64,000 nucleotides of DNA, taken from Bacteroidales bacterium (GTDB lineage: Bacteria; Bacteroidota; Bacteroidia; Bacteroidales; F082). Of this stretch, positions 7,879 through 15,723 are shown piece by piece. The notes below the pieces were generated by a model. That model did not search any database. It was not told the origin of the DNA and was given only the letters and a program-made list of their open reading frames with translations. The DNA is taken from the NCBI GenBank assembly GCA_017651645.1, contig JAGCCO010000012.1, forward strand, positions 16,954-80,953, given 5' to 3'. The translations under genes and the position numbers were made by a program. The first letter of the stretch is position 1. Every line of letters starts with the position of its first letter.

Positions 7879-9504
7879 TTATTCCTTCAGTACTGTCCGA
7901 ACGCGTTTTCGTCCTTCCTCGTCAGTGGTTTTGACAAAATAAACACCAGATGGCAGCCTGCTGAGGTCCAATGTTAGCCATTCTCCCTTCCCCATGACAG
8001 TGGCCACATGTTGGCCGAGGGTATTGAACATTTCAGCGGTAATAATGTTTTTACCTTGTACATTGACTTGTCCGGTTGTAGGGTTTGGGGATAGAGTTAT
8101 TTCATCATCTATCGAAACCTCGAGAATAGCGTCGTAATCATAAATGTCTGTGACTTGTAGAACCCATATATTACTGCCTGAATTAGGCAGAAGCAGATTG
8201 TTGCTACACTCGACCAATCCCGATGAAACCCCATCAAACCATGTGTTGAAACCAACAATGGTATACTCCTTATCGCTAAGCGCGACCACATCTCTCATCT
8301 CCTCCATAAGGCCCAGCTGGCTACCTATGCACGATTCCCACAGAAGGTTGCCGTCGGCATCAACATGAAACACCCAGACATTGCCTTCATCATCGCCAGT
8401 TACGCCCAGATTGACACAACTCTTCACATCGCCGTCAGTCGATTTGGAATTGGCAAACGCTGTAAAGCCGTTGTCGCTGCCAGTGTGAAACACTTTCTTC
8501 ATCTTGTCATTACACGACCCACCAAACTCTTTGTCCCAAACCACATTTCCTTCTGTGTCGCACCTGAAGAGATAACAGTCAAAAGTATAGATGCCGTCGC
8601 CACAGTTGCCATAGGGATCTACCGTATAGCGATAATCGCCTGCAAACAGATACCCGTCTTCCAGCTCGACGATGCTGTTCACAGAAGTTCTTTCAAAGCA
8701 GAGATTCCATTGGAATTGTCCTACAGCGTCAAGCTTAACAAGCACTCCTTTGTTTTCCGGTTGACCGCAACCCAAATTTCCACTGCCTGTCTGATCAGAG
8801 TTGATCCACAAGAGAACACCTCCGTCGGATGCGTCTTGCAGACATGTGATGTTTTCGTTGCCCTCAGTCCCAAGTGTGGTTTGCCATTCAATGTTTCCTT
8901 GAGCATCCAATTTCACCACCCAACAGTCGTTGTTACCGAAGTGTTGATTCGCATCGCCGCTCGCCTCGTTAATAGTTGTTGCAACAATGATACCATCGTC
9001 TGATGTTGACAACCCAAAGACATTATCGGCGCAATAATCCAAGCCTTGGTCGGTACCCAAATATCGGGTCCATATCCGATTACCATAACCATCAGTCTGT
9101 ATGACTCTCAGGTTGTAGTTATAATTATTGTCGAGTCCAAGCCCGGAAATGTAGTATATATCGTTGCCGGTTTTGAACATTTTTTGATATAAGCCTATGG
9201 TAAAGCAATTCTGCCAATTCAAGGCTTGTTCACCATCAACGCCAATCAGCCAATCGGCGCGGTAGGGAGCATAGTTGTTACATTCATACAATCCAGAGGG
9301 CGAGTCCTCTTCAACTTGTCCCAAGACGGAGAAACTTTCGTTGGATGGAAGGATACTGAAACCATAATCGGGCCCCAAACTTCCGTAGCATTGTTGCCAA
9401 TCGATGCGGACTTGTGCATTGACTGACAAGGATACTGCCAAGGCTGTCCAAAGCACAGCCACTTTTAGAATTGGCCAATTGTTTTTATTTTGATTGTTTT
9501 TCAT
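7879..9504 (-). CDS. T9SS-secreted propeller-like repeat protein
   Basis: 541 residues. The signal peptide is ~1-30 (ends VNAQ). The body has about six repeats of ~50-60 residues that start with W-x-x-x-(F/L/I)-G and contain a 'DGG/DNG..x-x-G' strand (WQQCYG, WTRYLG, WQTTLG, WDKEFGG, WESCIG), suggesting a beta-propeller. The tail is a type A sorting domain from LSPNPTTGQV. No catalytic signature is visible. The family is common and uncharacterised in Bacteroidales. A TATTTTTG box at 9543-9550 supports the start. Confidence 0.88.
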   Translation of the reverse strand: MKNNQNKNNWPILKVAVLWTALAVSLSVNAQVRIDWQQCYGSLGPDYGFSILPSNESFSVLGQVEEDSPSGLYECNNYAPYRADWLIGVDGEQALNWQNCFTIGLYQKMFKTGNDIYYISGLGLDNNYNYNLRVIQTDGYGNRIWTRYLGTDQGLDYCADNVFGLSTSDDGIIVATTINEASGDANQHFGNNDCWVVKLDAQGNIEWQTTLGTEGNENITCLQDASDGGVLLWINSDQTGSGNLGCGQPENKGVLVKLDAVGQFQWNLCFERTSVNSIVELEDGYLFAGDYRYTVDPYGNCGDGIYTFDCYLFRCDTEGNVVWDKEFGGSCNDKMKKVFHTGSDNGFTAFANSKSTDGDVKSCVNLGVTGDDEGNVWVFHVDADGNLLWESCIGSQLGLMEEMRDVVALSDKEYTIVGFNTWFDGVSSGLVECSNNLLLPNSGSNIWVLQVTDIYDYDAILEVSIDDEITLSPNPTTGQVNVQGKNIITAEMFNTLGQHVATVMGKGEWLTLDLSRLPSGVYFVKTTDEEGRKRVRTVLKE

Positions 9505-9542
9505 GTTTTTAATATCCGAAATAATTTTTTTACTTTTTTTTG

Positions 9543-9550
9543 CAAAAATA
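9543..9550 (-). promoter_or_regulatory. -7 box TATTTTTG for the propeller-repeat gene
   Basis: TAnnTTTG match 38 bases before the ATG at 9504. Confidence 0.55.
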
Positions 9551-9610
9551 CATATTTATTTGACAATAAATAATTTTCACGTATTAAAAAACGCATTTTT
9601 TTTCGTTGTC

Positions 9611-9628
9611 ATTGTTGCATACAACAAT
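9611..9628. promoter_or_regulatory. Dyad ATTGTTG-N4-CAACAAT
   Basis: A perfect 7-bp inverted repeat with a 4-base spacer lies upstream of the -7 box of the 9504 gene. It could be an operator or a minor stem-loop. No regulator can be assigned. Confidence 0.3.
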
Positions 9629-9695
9629 GTCGACTAAGCCAATGAAAAACCATATCATACGGAATAGTCATTTGCCTGCAAATATGAAAATAAAA

Positions 9696-9728
9696 AACGC
9701 AAAAATCCCTTTCGAGATATTTTGCGTT
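9696..9728 (-). terminator. Terminator of the response-regulator gene
   Basis: The stem AACGCAAAA / TTTTGCGTT (9696-9704 with 9720-9728) lies 29 bases past the stop at 9757. On the minus strand it is followed at once by TTTTATTTTC, a good intrinsic terminator shape. Confidence 0.7.
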
Positions 9729-9756
9729 AGTCTTTTCGACAATCTTGCCCGTAGCT

Positions 9757-10440
9757 TTACCGCACCACCAGCTTGAATCCCACACCGTGGACATTTACGA
9801 TGTCGACGTCGGGGTCGTCCTTGAAGTATTTGCGGAGCTTGGTGATGTAAACGTCCATGGAGCGGGCGTTGAGATAAGAGTCCTCTTCCCAGATCTGCAT
9901 CAAGGCTTTGGAGCGTTCCAGCGTGTTGCCCATGTTTTCGCACAGCATCAGCAACAAGTCAGCCTCTTTCGAGGTCAGTTTTTTGGTATCATTGCCTTTG
10001 GTGAGTAAATGACGAGGCGAGTCGAAAGTAAAACCGCCCAGCTGATAAACGGCGGGTTTGGCCTGAACAAAGGCGCATCTGCGGTGGATGGCATGCAAAC
10101 GGGCTAACAGTTCATCCATGCTAAAGGGCTTGGTGATATAGTCGTCGGCGCCAATGCGGAAGCCTTCCAGAATGTCGTCTTGTTCTTTCTTCGCCGTAAG
10201 GAAAACTATCGGCATCGTAGGATGTGTCGTTTTGATTTGTTTGGCCAAAGTGAAGCCATCCATCACAGGCATCATCACATCAAATAAACAAAGGTCATAT
10301 TCGTATGCGTTGAAACTGTTCAGTGCGTCCTGACCGTTTGCGCATAAAGTGGTAAAGAAACCTTTTGAATCAAGAAATGCTTTGAGGATCATTCCCAAAT
10401 TTTTGTCGTCCTCTGCTAATAAAACTCTAATTTGTGACAT
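9757..10440 (-). CDS. OmpR/RprY-family response regulator
   Basis: 227 residues. The receiver domain (1-~120) has acidic pocket E10/D11/D12, phospho-acceptor D54, T82 and K104. A winged-helix DNA-binding domain follows (~130-227, ending VHGVGFKLVVR). It should bind DNA as a phosphorylated dimer and change transcription. It resembles RprY of Bacteroides. No histidine kinase gene is adjacent, so the partner must be encoded elsewhere. It has its own terminator. I see no clear -7 box just upstream. Confidence 0.92.
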   Translation of the reverse strand: MSQIRVLLAEDDKNLGMILKAFLDSKGFFTTLCANGQDALNSFNAYEYDLCLFDVMMPVMDGFTLAKQIKTTHPTMPIVFLTAKKEQDDILEGFRIGADDYITKPFSMDELLARLHAIHRRCAFVQAKPAVYQLGGFTFDSPRHLLTKGNDTKKLTSKEADLLLMLCENMGNTLERSKALMQIWEEDSYLNARSMDVYITKLRKYFKDDPDVDIVNVHGVGFKLVVR

Positions 10441-10591
10441 AGTTTTAAAATAAATAATAAAGTTACTGTAAAGACAGGTTTAAAATAATGTGCTCGTTTA
10501 GTTTGGAAAAGTGTTGCAAAATTAAGAATTTCAACGATACAAAAACAACAAAAATGAAAAAATATTTTGTTTTGGGTAAACTATTTTTTCA

Positions 10592-10599
10592 TATCTTCG
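10592..10599 (+). promoter_or_regulatory. Promoter of pgi (TTTG-17-TATCTTCG)
   Basis: TATCTTCG is one base off TAnnTTTG, with TTTG 17 bases upstream (10571-10574). It lies 27 bases before the ATG. Confidence 0.6.
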
Positions 10600-10626
10600 C
10601 AGCATCATCAACAACATTAGTATACC

Positions 10627-11958
10627 ATGAAAATCGATCTCAGTCACATCGCGCCTTTTATGGATAAGGCCTTGGAAAAATCCTTAGAATCAAGAATACC
10701 AGCAATCTATGAAACGATTTACAACAAGACCGGTGCTGGCAACGACTTCCTCGGCTGGGTGAACCTGCCTTCGGAAATCGACGAAAGCCTGCTGGCCGAC
10801 ATCGAAAAAACCGCTGCCGACTTGCGCAAGAAGTCAGACCTCTTCGTGGTCATCGGCATCGGAGGCTCTTATCTGGGTGCCCGTGCGGTCATCGAAGCCT
10901 TGCAGAACCACTTTGCACCGCTCACTGGTGAGAAACCGCTTATCGTGTATGCCGGCCACAACATGAGTGAAGACTACCTCCACGACCTGATGGCCATCCT
11001 CGACAAGAAGGACTATTCCTTGGCGGTCATCTCCAAGTCGGGCACGACGACCGAGCCTGCCATTGCTTTCCGTATCCTGAAGCAGCATATTATTAATAAA
11101 TATGGTGAAAAGGAAGCCGCTTCACGCATCATCGCCATCACCGACAAAGCTCGTGGCGCTTTGAAACAATTGGCCAATGTGAAAGGCTACAAGACCTATA
11201 TCGTCCCCGATGATGTGGGTGGCCGTTTCTCGGTGCTGACACCTGTAGGTCTGCTGCCTATCGCCATGGCAGGCATCGACATCCGTCAACTCGTTAAAGG
11301 TGCCGTTGAGATGGAGAAATTGTGCAAGGCCCAACCAACGGTTGACAATCCCGTCACGCAATATGCCGTCGCCCGTCAGGTGCTGTATGCCATGGGCAAG
11401 ACCAACGAGATCATGGTCAACTATGAGCCGCGTCTGGTCTACTTCAGCGAATGGTGGAAGCAACTCTACGGCGAGAGCCACGGCAAGCAGCACAAGGGCA
11501 TCTTCCCCGCCTCGGTCACCTTCAGCACCGACCTCCACTCGATGGGACAGTACATCCAGGACGGCCTGCGCAACCTCTTCGAGACCGTGATTTCGGTGGA
11601 GAACTCCAACCACGAACTGCGCATCCCGATGGAGAACGAAGACCTCGACCAACTCAACTACATCGCCGGCAAGCGCATCAGCGAGGTAAACCATAAGGCT
11701 GAACTGGGTACTGTGTTGGCCCACGAAGACGGTGGCGTGCCGAACCTGCGCATCGTCATCCCTGAGGTCTCCGAAAAAGTCCTCGGCGAGCTGATCTATT
11801 TCTTCGAGATGGCCTGTGCCGTCAGCGGATACATGCTCGATGTCAACCCATTCGACCAGCCTGGTGTGGAAGCCTACAAGAAGAACATGTTCGCGCTGTT
11901 AGGTAAGAAAGGCTTTGAGGAGCAGACGGCGAAATTAAATAAACGCTTGGGACTATAA
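10627..11958 (+). CDS. pgi: Glucose-6-phosphate isomerase
   Basis: 443 residues, the short bacterial form. It interconverts glucose-6-phosphate and fructose-6-phosphate in the cytoplasm. Seen: the sugar-phosphate-binding SIS region with SKSGTTTEPAIAF (~138), the PGI signature GGRFSVLTPVGLLP (~199-212), and GESHGKQHKGIFP (~284). It has its own promoter. Its stop codon is followed directly by a tandem 14-base repeat. Confidence 0.97.
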   Translation: MKIDLSHIAPFMDKALEKSLESRIPAIYETIYNKTGAGNDFLGWVNLPSEIDESLLADIEKTAADLRKKSDLFVVIGIGGSYLGARAVIEALQNHFAPLTGEKPLIVYAGHNMSEDYLHDLMAILDKKDYSLAVISKSGTTTEPAIAFRILKQHIINKYGEKEAASRIIAITDKARGALKQLANVKGYKTYIVPDDVGGRFSVLTPVGLLPIAMAGIDIRQLVKGAVEMEKLCKAQPTVDNPVTQYAVARQVLYAMGKTNEIMVNYEPRLVYFSEWWKQLYGESHGKQHKGIFPASVTFSTDLHSMGQYIQDGLRNLFETVISVENSNHELRIPMENEDLDQLNYIAGKRISEVNHKAELGTVLAHEDGGVPNLRIVIPEVSEKVLGELIYFFEMACAVSGYMLDVNPFDQPGVEAYKKNMFALLGKKGFEEQTAKLNKRLGL

Positions 11959-11960
11959 AT

Positions 11961-12016
11961 GAGGAATGCTGAATGAGGAATGCTGAATGAGGAATGCTGA
12001 ATGAGGAATGCTGAAT
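11961..12016. repeat. Tandem repeat, 4 x 14 bp (GAGGAATGCTGAAT)
   Basis: Four perfect copies begin 2 bases after the pgi stop. The array can also be read as alternating 7-mers AGGAATG / CTGAATG. It is inverted relative to the CATTCAG array at 12394-12414 on the other side of the four-helix-bundle gene. Confidence 0.9.
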
Positions 12017-12034
12017 GATTAAAAACCACACGAG

Positions 12035-12382
12035 ATGGAAGATAATGTCATAAAAAGAAAAAGCAGGAACTTTGCCATAGATATCATCAGAGCATACCAA
12101 TGGTTATGTGAAGAGAAGCATGAATATGTTATGTCTAAACAAGTTCTACGTGCGGGAACCAGCATTGGAGCCAATGTAGCGGAAGGAGTTAGGGCACAAA
12201 CGAAACCTGATTTCTATGCCAAAATGAGCATTGCTTTGAAAGAAGCAAGCGAAACCAGTTATTGGCTTGACATTATCCATGCCACAGATTACCTCCCTGA
12301 CGAAATGTTTAATGATTTGAATGACAAATGTGAAGAGCTATTAAGCATCCTGACAGCCATAACAAAAAACCAAAATAAATAA
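12035..12382 (+). CDS. Four helix bundle protein (S23 / 23S rRNA intervening-sequence protein family)
   Basis: 115 residues, full length for the family. The hallmark stretch is LRAGTSIGANVAEG (~46-59), followed by a helix with KMSIALKEASETSYWL. Relatives are encoded inside 23S rRNA intervening sequences or as stand-alone genes in Bacteroidota and CPR genomes. Their function is unknown; nucleic-acid binding as a pentamer has been suggested for the fold. Here no rRNA is near. Inverted arrays of a 7-base word lie on both sides, suggesting a repeat-associated insertion between pgi and the next gene. Confidence 0.88.
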   Translation: MEDNVIKRKSRNFAIDIIRAYQWLCEEKHEYVMSKQVLRAGTSIGANVAEGVRAQTKPDFYAKMSIALKEASETSYWLDIIHATDYLPDEMFNDLNDKCEELLSILTAITKNQNK

Positions 12383-12393
12383 TCAATTACCGC

Positions 12394-12421
12394 CATTCAG
12401 CATTCAGCATTCAGCATTCAT
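12394..12421. repeat. Tandem 7-mer array CATTCAG x3 plus partial
   Basis: Three CATTCAG units (12394-12414) and CATTCAT. This is the reverse-complement word family of the array at 11961-12016, so the gene between is bracketed by inverted arrays. Confidence 0.85.
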
Positions 12422-12431
12422 AATTAATTAG

Positions 12432-12439
12432 TATCTTTG
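12432..12439 (+). promoter_or_regulatory. -7 box TATCTTTG
   Basis: An exact TAnnTTTG match 28 bases before the ATG of the 53-residue protein gene. Confidence 0.65.
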
Positions 12440-12467
12440 CAGCCTCAAAACAATATCAACATCTAAA

Positions 12468-12629
12468 ATGGACGTACCTAAAGACGACGACGTAAACTCA
12501 CAGTTTACCTTCACCTACGACGACATCAAAGGCACCGTGCATGTGGTTGACCACCTCACGGGCGAAGAATACGACCTCTTGAAGGAAGACACGGGCTGGT
12601 TTGATGCCGAGTTTAAATTTGATGTATAA
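12468..12629 (+). CDS. Small acidic hypothetical protein, 53 aa
   Basis: It begins MDVPKDDDVNSQ and ends AEFKFDV. It is strongly acidic and has no signal peptide, cysteine pair or membrane segment. A good -7 box upstream and a strong terminator 2 bases after the stop argue that it is a real single-gene unit. I do not recognise a family or function. Confidence 0.7.
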   Translation: MDVPKDDDVNSQFTFTYDDIKGTVHVVDHLTGEEYDLLKEDTGWFDAEFKFDV

Positions 12630-12665
12630 AATTGTTGGAACGCAATCGCGTTCCAACAATTTTTA
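12628..12665. terminator. Bidirectional intrinsic terminator
   Basis: A perfect 16-bp stem (AAAATTGTTGGAACGC and its complement) with a 4-base loop. T-tracts are available in both directions. It separates the convergent 53-residue gene and the DUF2147 gene and overlaps the last codons of the latter. Confidence 0.85.
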
Positions 12666-13103
12666 TTTCTTGCGTTTCCAAGTCTGCGAGCGACCTAACA
12701 ATCCGGCTTTATCCAGTGAGCCGCGGACGATGAGTTCGTCGGTTTTGGCTTTATACGACACCTTGCCGTTATAGGTATTTGTGCTTTCCGGATCATAGAT
12801 CTTACCTTTCAGGTGCTCGCCGTCGACTTTCATTTCCTTGAAAAGTTTGGTGCCGACCACACCCTCGAATTCTTTCGCATAAGGGGCTTTCATCACCTGG
12901 TATTTGCCGTTGGCATCTTTTTCGTACAACGTGGTGATCACCGCTTGATAGGTACCTTTTTCCTCATAAATATTGACGGTGGAACGCAAGTCACCCGTCT
13001 TGTCGTCATAGGTGTTCCATTGTCCGAGCATCTTACTGACTTGAGCTTGTCCGAGCATGGCCGTGACCATGAAAAGGACTAAAAAAAGGAGTTTTTTCAT
13101 CAT
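12663..13103 (-). CDS. DUF2147 family secreted protein
   Basis: 146 residues. Residues 1-~20 form a signal peptide ending GQAQ. The body begins with the family pattern LGQWNTYDDKTGDLRSTVNIYE and ends with a Trp-containing strand (SQTWKRKK). DUF2147 is a lipocalin-like small beta-barrel family of unknown function in the periplasm. A TATTTTTG box lies at 13126-13133. Met1 and Met2 are adjacent, so the start may be one codon later. Confidence 0.88.
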   Translation of the reverse strand: MMKKLLFLVLFMVTAMLGQAQVSKMLGQWNTYDDKTGDLRSTVNIYEEKGTYQAVITTLYEKDANGKYQVMKAPYAKEFEGVVGTKLFKEMKVDGEHLKGKIYDPESTNTYNGKVSYKAKTDELIVRGSLDKAGLLGRSQTWKRKK

Positions 13104-13125
13104 AGTGTGTTGTGTTTAGCGCGGG

Positions 13126-13133
13126 CAAAAATA
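13126..13133 (-). promoter_or_regulatory. -7 box TATTTTTG for the DUF2147 gene
   Basis: A TAnnTTTG match 22 bases before the start. Confidence 0.6.
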
Positions 13134-13202
13134 CAAAAATCGTGCTATATAAGTAAAGCATCCCGAAATATCTCAATCACGTAGCAACAGCACAATAATC
13201 GT

Positions 13203-14315
13203 TCACTTCACAATGAACTTAGCTGTTTTACAAAATCCTTCCCCTTGAATCTGCAAGAAATACAGTCCTTTTTCCAATCCTGCAACGGAAACAGTTCCAC
13301 AAGAGGATCCTTTAGCCATTTCTTGTCCCAAAATATTGAAAACGGAATAATCCACCCGTTCGCAAGGAAGATTCTTTAGGTAGAGCACATCGGAAACGGG
13401 GTTAGGATAAACTTCCAATGGCTGTTGGTGGGCGGACTCGTGAACAGCCAAAGGTCCAGAGGTGGGAAAGATATTCAAAACGATGCCTTCCATTTTGGTC
13501 ATTCCGTAATAGAAATTCGGGTCAGGGATGTCGTACCAGTTGTCCAAAGTACCGCCGTAACCAAAGTTGATATGGAATTTGCCGTCCTCTTCGCGATAGC
13601 CATCGACCACGACGTTGTGTCCAACCGTTCCTGCAGGATTCTCAACGGCCAGATGGGCGGGATAACCGGCTTTCAAGTTGGAGATTAATGTGGCATACAT
13701 CACTGAATCGGGTTCACGAAATAGCAGACAGTCCCTAAAACCAAAGCGTTGGTAGGCTTCAAACGCCTGATCCACATAAAAGGTGCCGGAACCTTCTGAA
13801 GTATAAACTTGGGTGAGGGCCGTGCCGCAAGCAAAAACCACAGCAGCTGCTAACAAGTCAGAAAGTTGCTCACCGCACTCGAAAGCAGCATCCACGGAAT
13901 CCAACAAATCGTTCAACTCTGGAAATGACGGGAATTTCAAAGTTGCCCAATCGTCGTCAATCATGTAATTGCGACCGGCATAATGATGGGCATAGTCGTC
14001 ATCGTCGGAAAAACGGGTACCTTCTGTCGTCCGCAAATAATTGATAATCTGCCCCATGGCAACTGCAGGGCATCCGGCATAACTGTATGCATTGCCGTTC
14101 ACCGGGTCTCTTGGACATAGTTGATTGTAGGGATAATCCTGAGTCCAGTGCGAACCCAGAAAGCCATCTGCACGAAGCGAGGGTGTGGCCGCATCAGGTA
14201 TTTCCACAGTTTTAAGGAGAGGCTGTTGCGCCCAGCTGTTCGAAGTGCTAGAAAATATCAACAAGGAAAGAACTATCGTCATTCCCCAAATACGCCAAGA
14301 GATTTTCTTATTCAT
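13203..14315 (-). CDS. C10 family (streptopain-like) cysteine peptidase with T9SS sorting domain
   Basis: 370 residues. The signal peptide is ~1-30 (ends SWAQ). The catalytic Cys is C82 in YAGCPAVAMGQI, and the catalytic His is H233 in TVGHNVVVDGY. Both match the C10 family (streptopain SpeB, interpain). A 'NFGYGG' strand follows. The sorting domain starts at VYPNP (~298) and ends AKFIVK. Only ~50 residues lie between signal peptide and catalytic core, so the long inhibitory prodomain of SpeB is missing or very short. It is predicted to be a secreted endopeptidase, perhaps for host or dietary protein. A TAGTTTTG box lies at 14358-14365. Confidence 0.9.
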   Translation of the reverse strand: MNKKISWRIWGMTIVLSLLIFSSTSNSWAQQPLLKTVEIPDAATPSLRADGFLGSHWTQDYPYNQLCPRDPVNGNAYSYAGCPAVAMGQIINYLRTTEGTRFSDDDDYAHHYAGRNYMIDDDWATLKFPSFPELNDLLDSVDAAFECGEQLSDLLAAAVVFACGTALTQVYTSEGSGTFYVDQAFEAYQRFGFRDCLLFREPDSVMYATLISNLKAGYPAHLAVENPAGTVGHNVVVDGYREEDGKFHINFGYGGTLDNWYDIPDPNFYYGMTKMEGIVLNIFPTSGPLAVHESAHQQPLEVYPNPVSDVLYLKNLPCERVDYSVFNILGQEMAKGSSCGTVSVAGLEKGLYFLQIQGEGFCKTAKFIVK

Positions 14316-14357
14316 TTGTGATGGATTTATAGTTTCTATTTAGTTTGATTAGCGCCG

Positions 14358-14365
14358 CAAAACTA
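14358..14365 (-). promoter_or_regulatory. -7 box TAGTTTTG for the C10 peptidase
   Basis: A TAnnTTTG match 43 bases before the ATG. It is only 15 bases from the end of the efflux operon, so the protease is probably transcribed separately. Confidence 0.55.
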
Positions 14366-14379
14366 CAACATTTTTTAGC

Positions 14380-15723
14380 TTATTCTTTTACTAAGGATTT
14401 ATAAGTTACCAGATTAATCCGATACTCCACGCGGCTGTCGGTGAGCTCATCGCGGCTTTTCTTGAGTAAAGTCTGGGCTTCCAAGAGGTCGGAGAGGGCC
14501 ACCAAACCAGCCTCGTAATAGTCTTGCGTGACTTTCAGGTTGGCCTCGGCATCGCTGAGCGCGGTTTGTGCCATGGTGATACGCAGCCAACTCTGTTCTA
14601 GGTTAAACCAGGCTTGGTTGGTTTGCATCTCCATCTTCTCGGTGAGGTCGCGGCGGGTGTTTTCGGCCATTTCGGTGTCGAGATTGTGCTTCTTCAGCTT
14701 GAAGGAAGTCTTGTGCCAGTCGGTGATGGGCACCTGCAGCACTGCAAAGACCATCGCGTTGGGTTTGGTGTTCTCGAAGATAGTGTGATAGCTTGTGCTG
14801 CCACCCACCAACAAGGAAGGTAAAGTTTCGCCTAAGGTCATCTTTTTTTTCAGTTTTTCGGCTTCTATCGAGAGGTCGAGGAGATGGCTTTCGTTGCGCA
14901 ACGATACCGCCTCATTGGGTTGTTGGTAATAGGCCGTAGGTTCGGTCTCCAAGCCCAAAGTGTCGGAAAGAGTCATCGTCTGCCAGTCGGCACCAATGTA
15001 TTGTGCTAAGGCCATCTTGAGCAGGGTGATGCCGTCGGTGACTTTCTTGCGGTTGAGTTGGCTCTCGTTTTGCTTCACCTTTAACTTAAACTGGTCGGTG
15101 GGCATGGCCAAGCCCGCTTCGATGGCTCCAGACAAGTCTTTGTCCAAAGTATCCAAAAGTCGGTCGAGCTGGTCCAAGGTGGCCAATTTTTCTTGCAGGG
15201 CCACGATTTGCCAATAGAGCGTCTCGGTTTGCAGGCATACTTCATCTTCCTTCACTTTTGCTTGTGTCTCAGCGGCTTCTATACCCAACTTGGCGAGTTT
15301 GTTACCGTTGCGGATACGGCCACCCGCGTAAATGGGTTCGGTCGCCATCGCGTTGAGCATCACGCCGTTTTGCACAAAAGAATACTCTTTGTCAATGCCC
15401 ATATTGGCACCGTATTCGGCATAAAGAGTATAAAGAAGCTGCCGCAGTTGGGCGTTATCGATGTCTTCAATGCCGAAGGAAATCATCGGATTCAAGGCAT
15501 CAAAAGCCAAGGCTTGTGCCGACACAGTAGGGAAGTATTCTGCTCGGGCTTCATTTTTCGTCGCTCTTGCTTTGTCGATTTCCAACTGGCTGTTTTTCAG
15601 CTCAATGTTGTTCTCCAAGGCCATGTCGATACAGTCCTGCACAGAGAAACGGGTTTTGTCAGGTTCTTGGGCAAAGGCTGATATAGACAGCAACAGAACT
15701 AATATGATGATATACTTCTTCAT
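14380..15723 (-). CDS. TolC-family outer membrane efflux protein
   Basis: 447 residues. The signal peptide is ~1-19 (ends AFAQ). Long amphipathic helices are present, with the repeated TolC pattern 'A-L-x-N-N-x-x-L' near the N-terminus (DMALENNIELKNSQ) and 'YEAGLVALSDLLEAQTLL' in the second half. It forms the outer membrane exit duct of the RND system. Its ATG overlaps the pump's stop (ATGA), which shows translational coupling. It is the last gene of the efflux operon. Confidence 0.93.
   Translation of the reverse strand: MKKYIIILVLLLSISAFAQEPDKTRFSVQDCIDMALENNIELKNSQLEIDKARATKNEARAEYFPTVSAQALAFDALNPMISFGIEDIDNAQLRQLLYTLYAEYGANMGIDKEYSFVQNGVMLNAMATEPIYAGGRIRNGNKLAKLGIEAAETQAKVKEDEVCLQTETLYWQIVALQEKLATLDQLDRLLDTLDKDLSGAIEAGLAMPTDQFKLKVKQNESQLNRKKVTDGITLLKMALAQYIGADWQTMTLSDTLGLETEPTAYYQQPNEAVSLRNESHLLDLSIEAEKLKKKMTLGETLPSLLVGGSTSYHTIFENTKPNAMVFAVLQVPITDWHKTSFKLKKHNLDTEMAENTRRDLTEKMEMQTNQAWFNLEQSWLRITMAQTALSDAEANLKVTQDYYEAGLVALSDLLEAQTLLKKSRDELTDSRVEYRINLVTYKSLVKE

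Noticed and set aside
11961..12421. Possible CRISPR array from regularly repeated units
   Set aside because: Units are 7 or 14 bases with no spacers, and a gene lies between the arrays.
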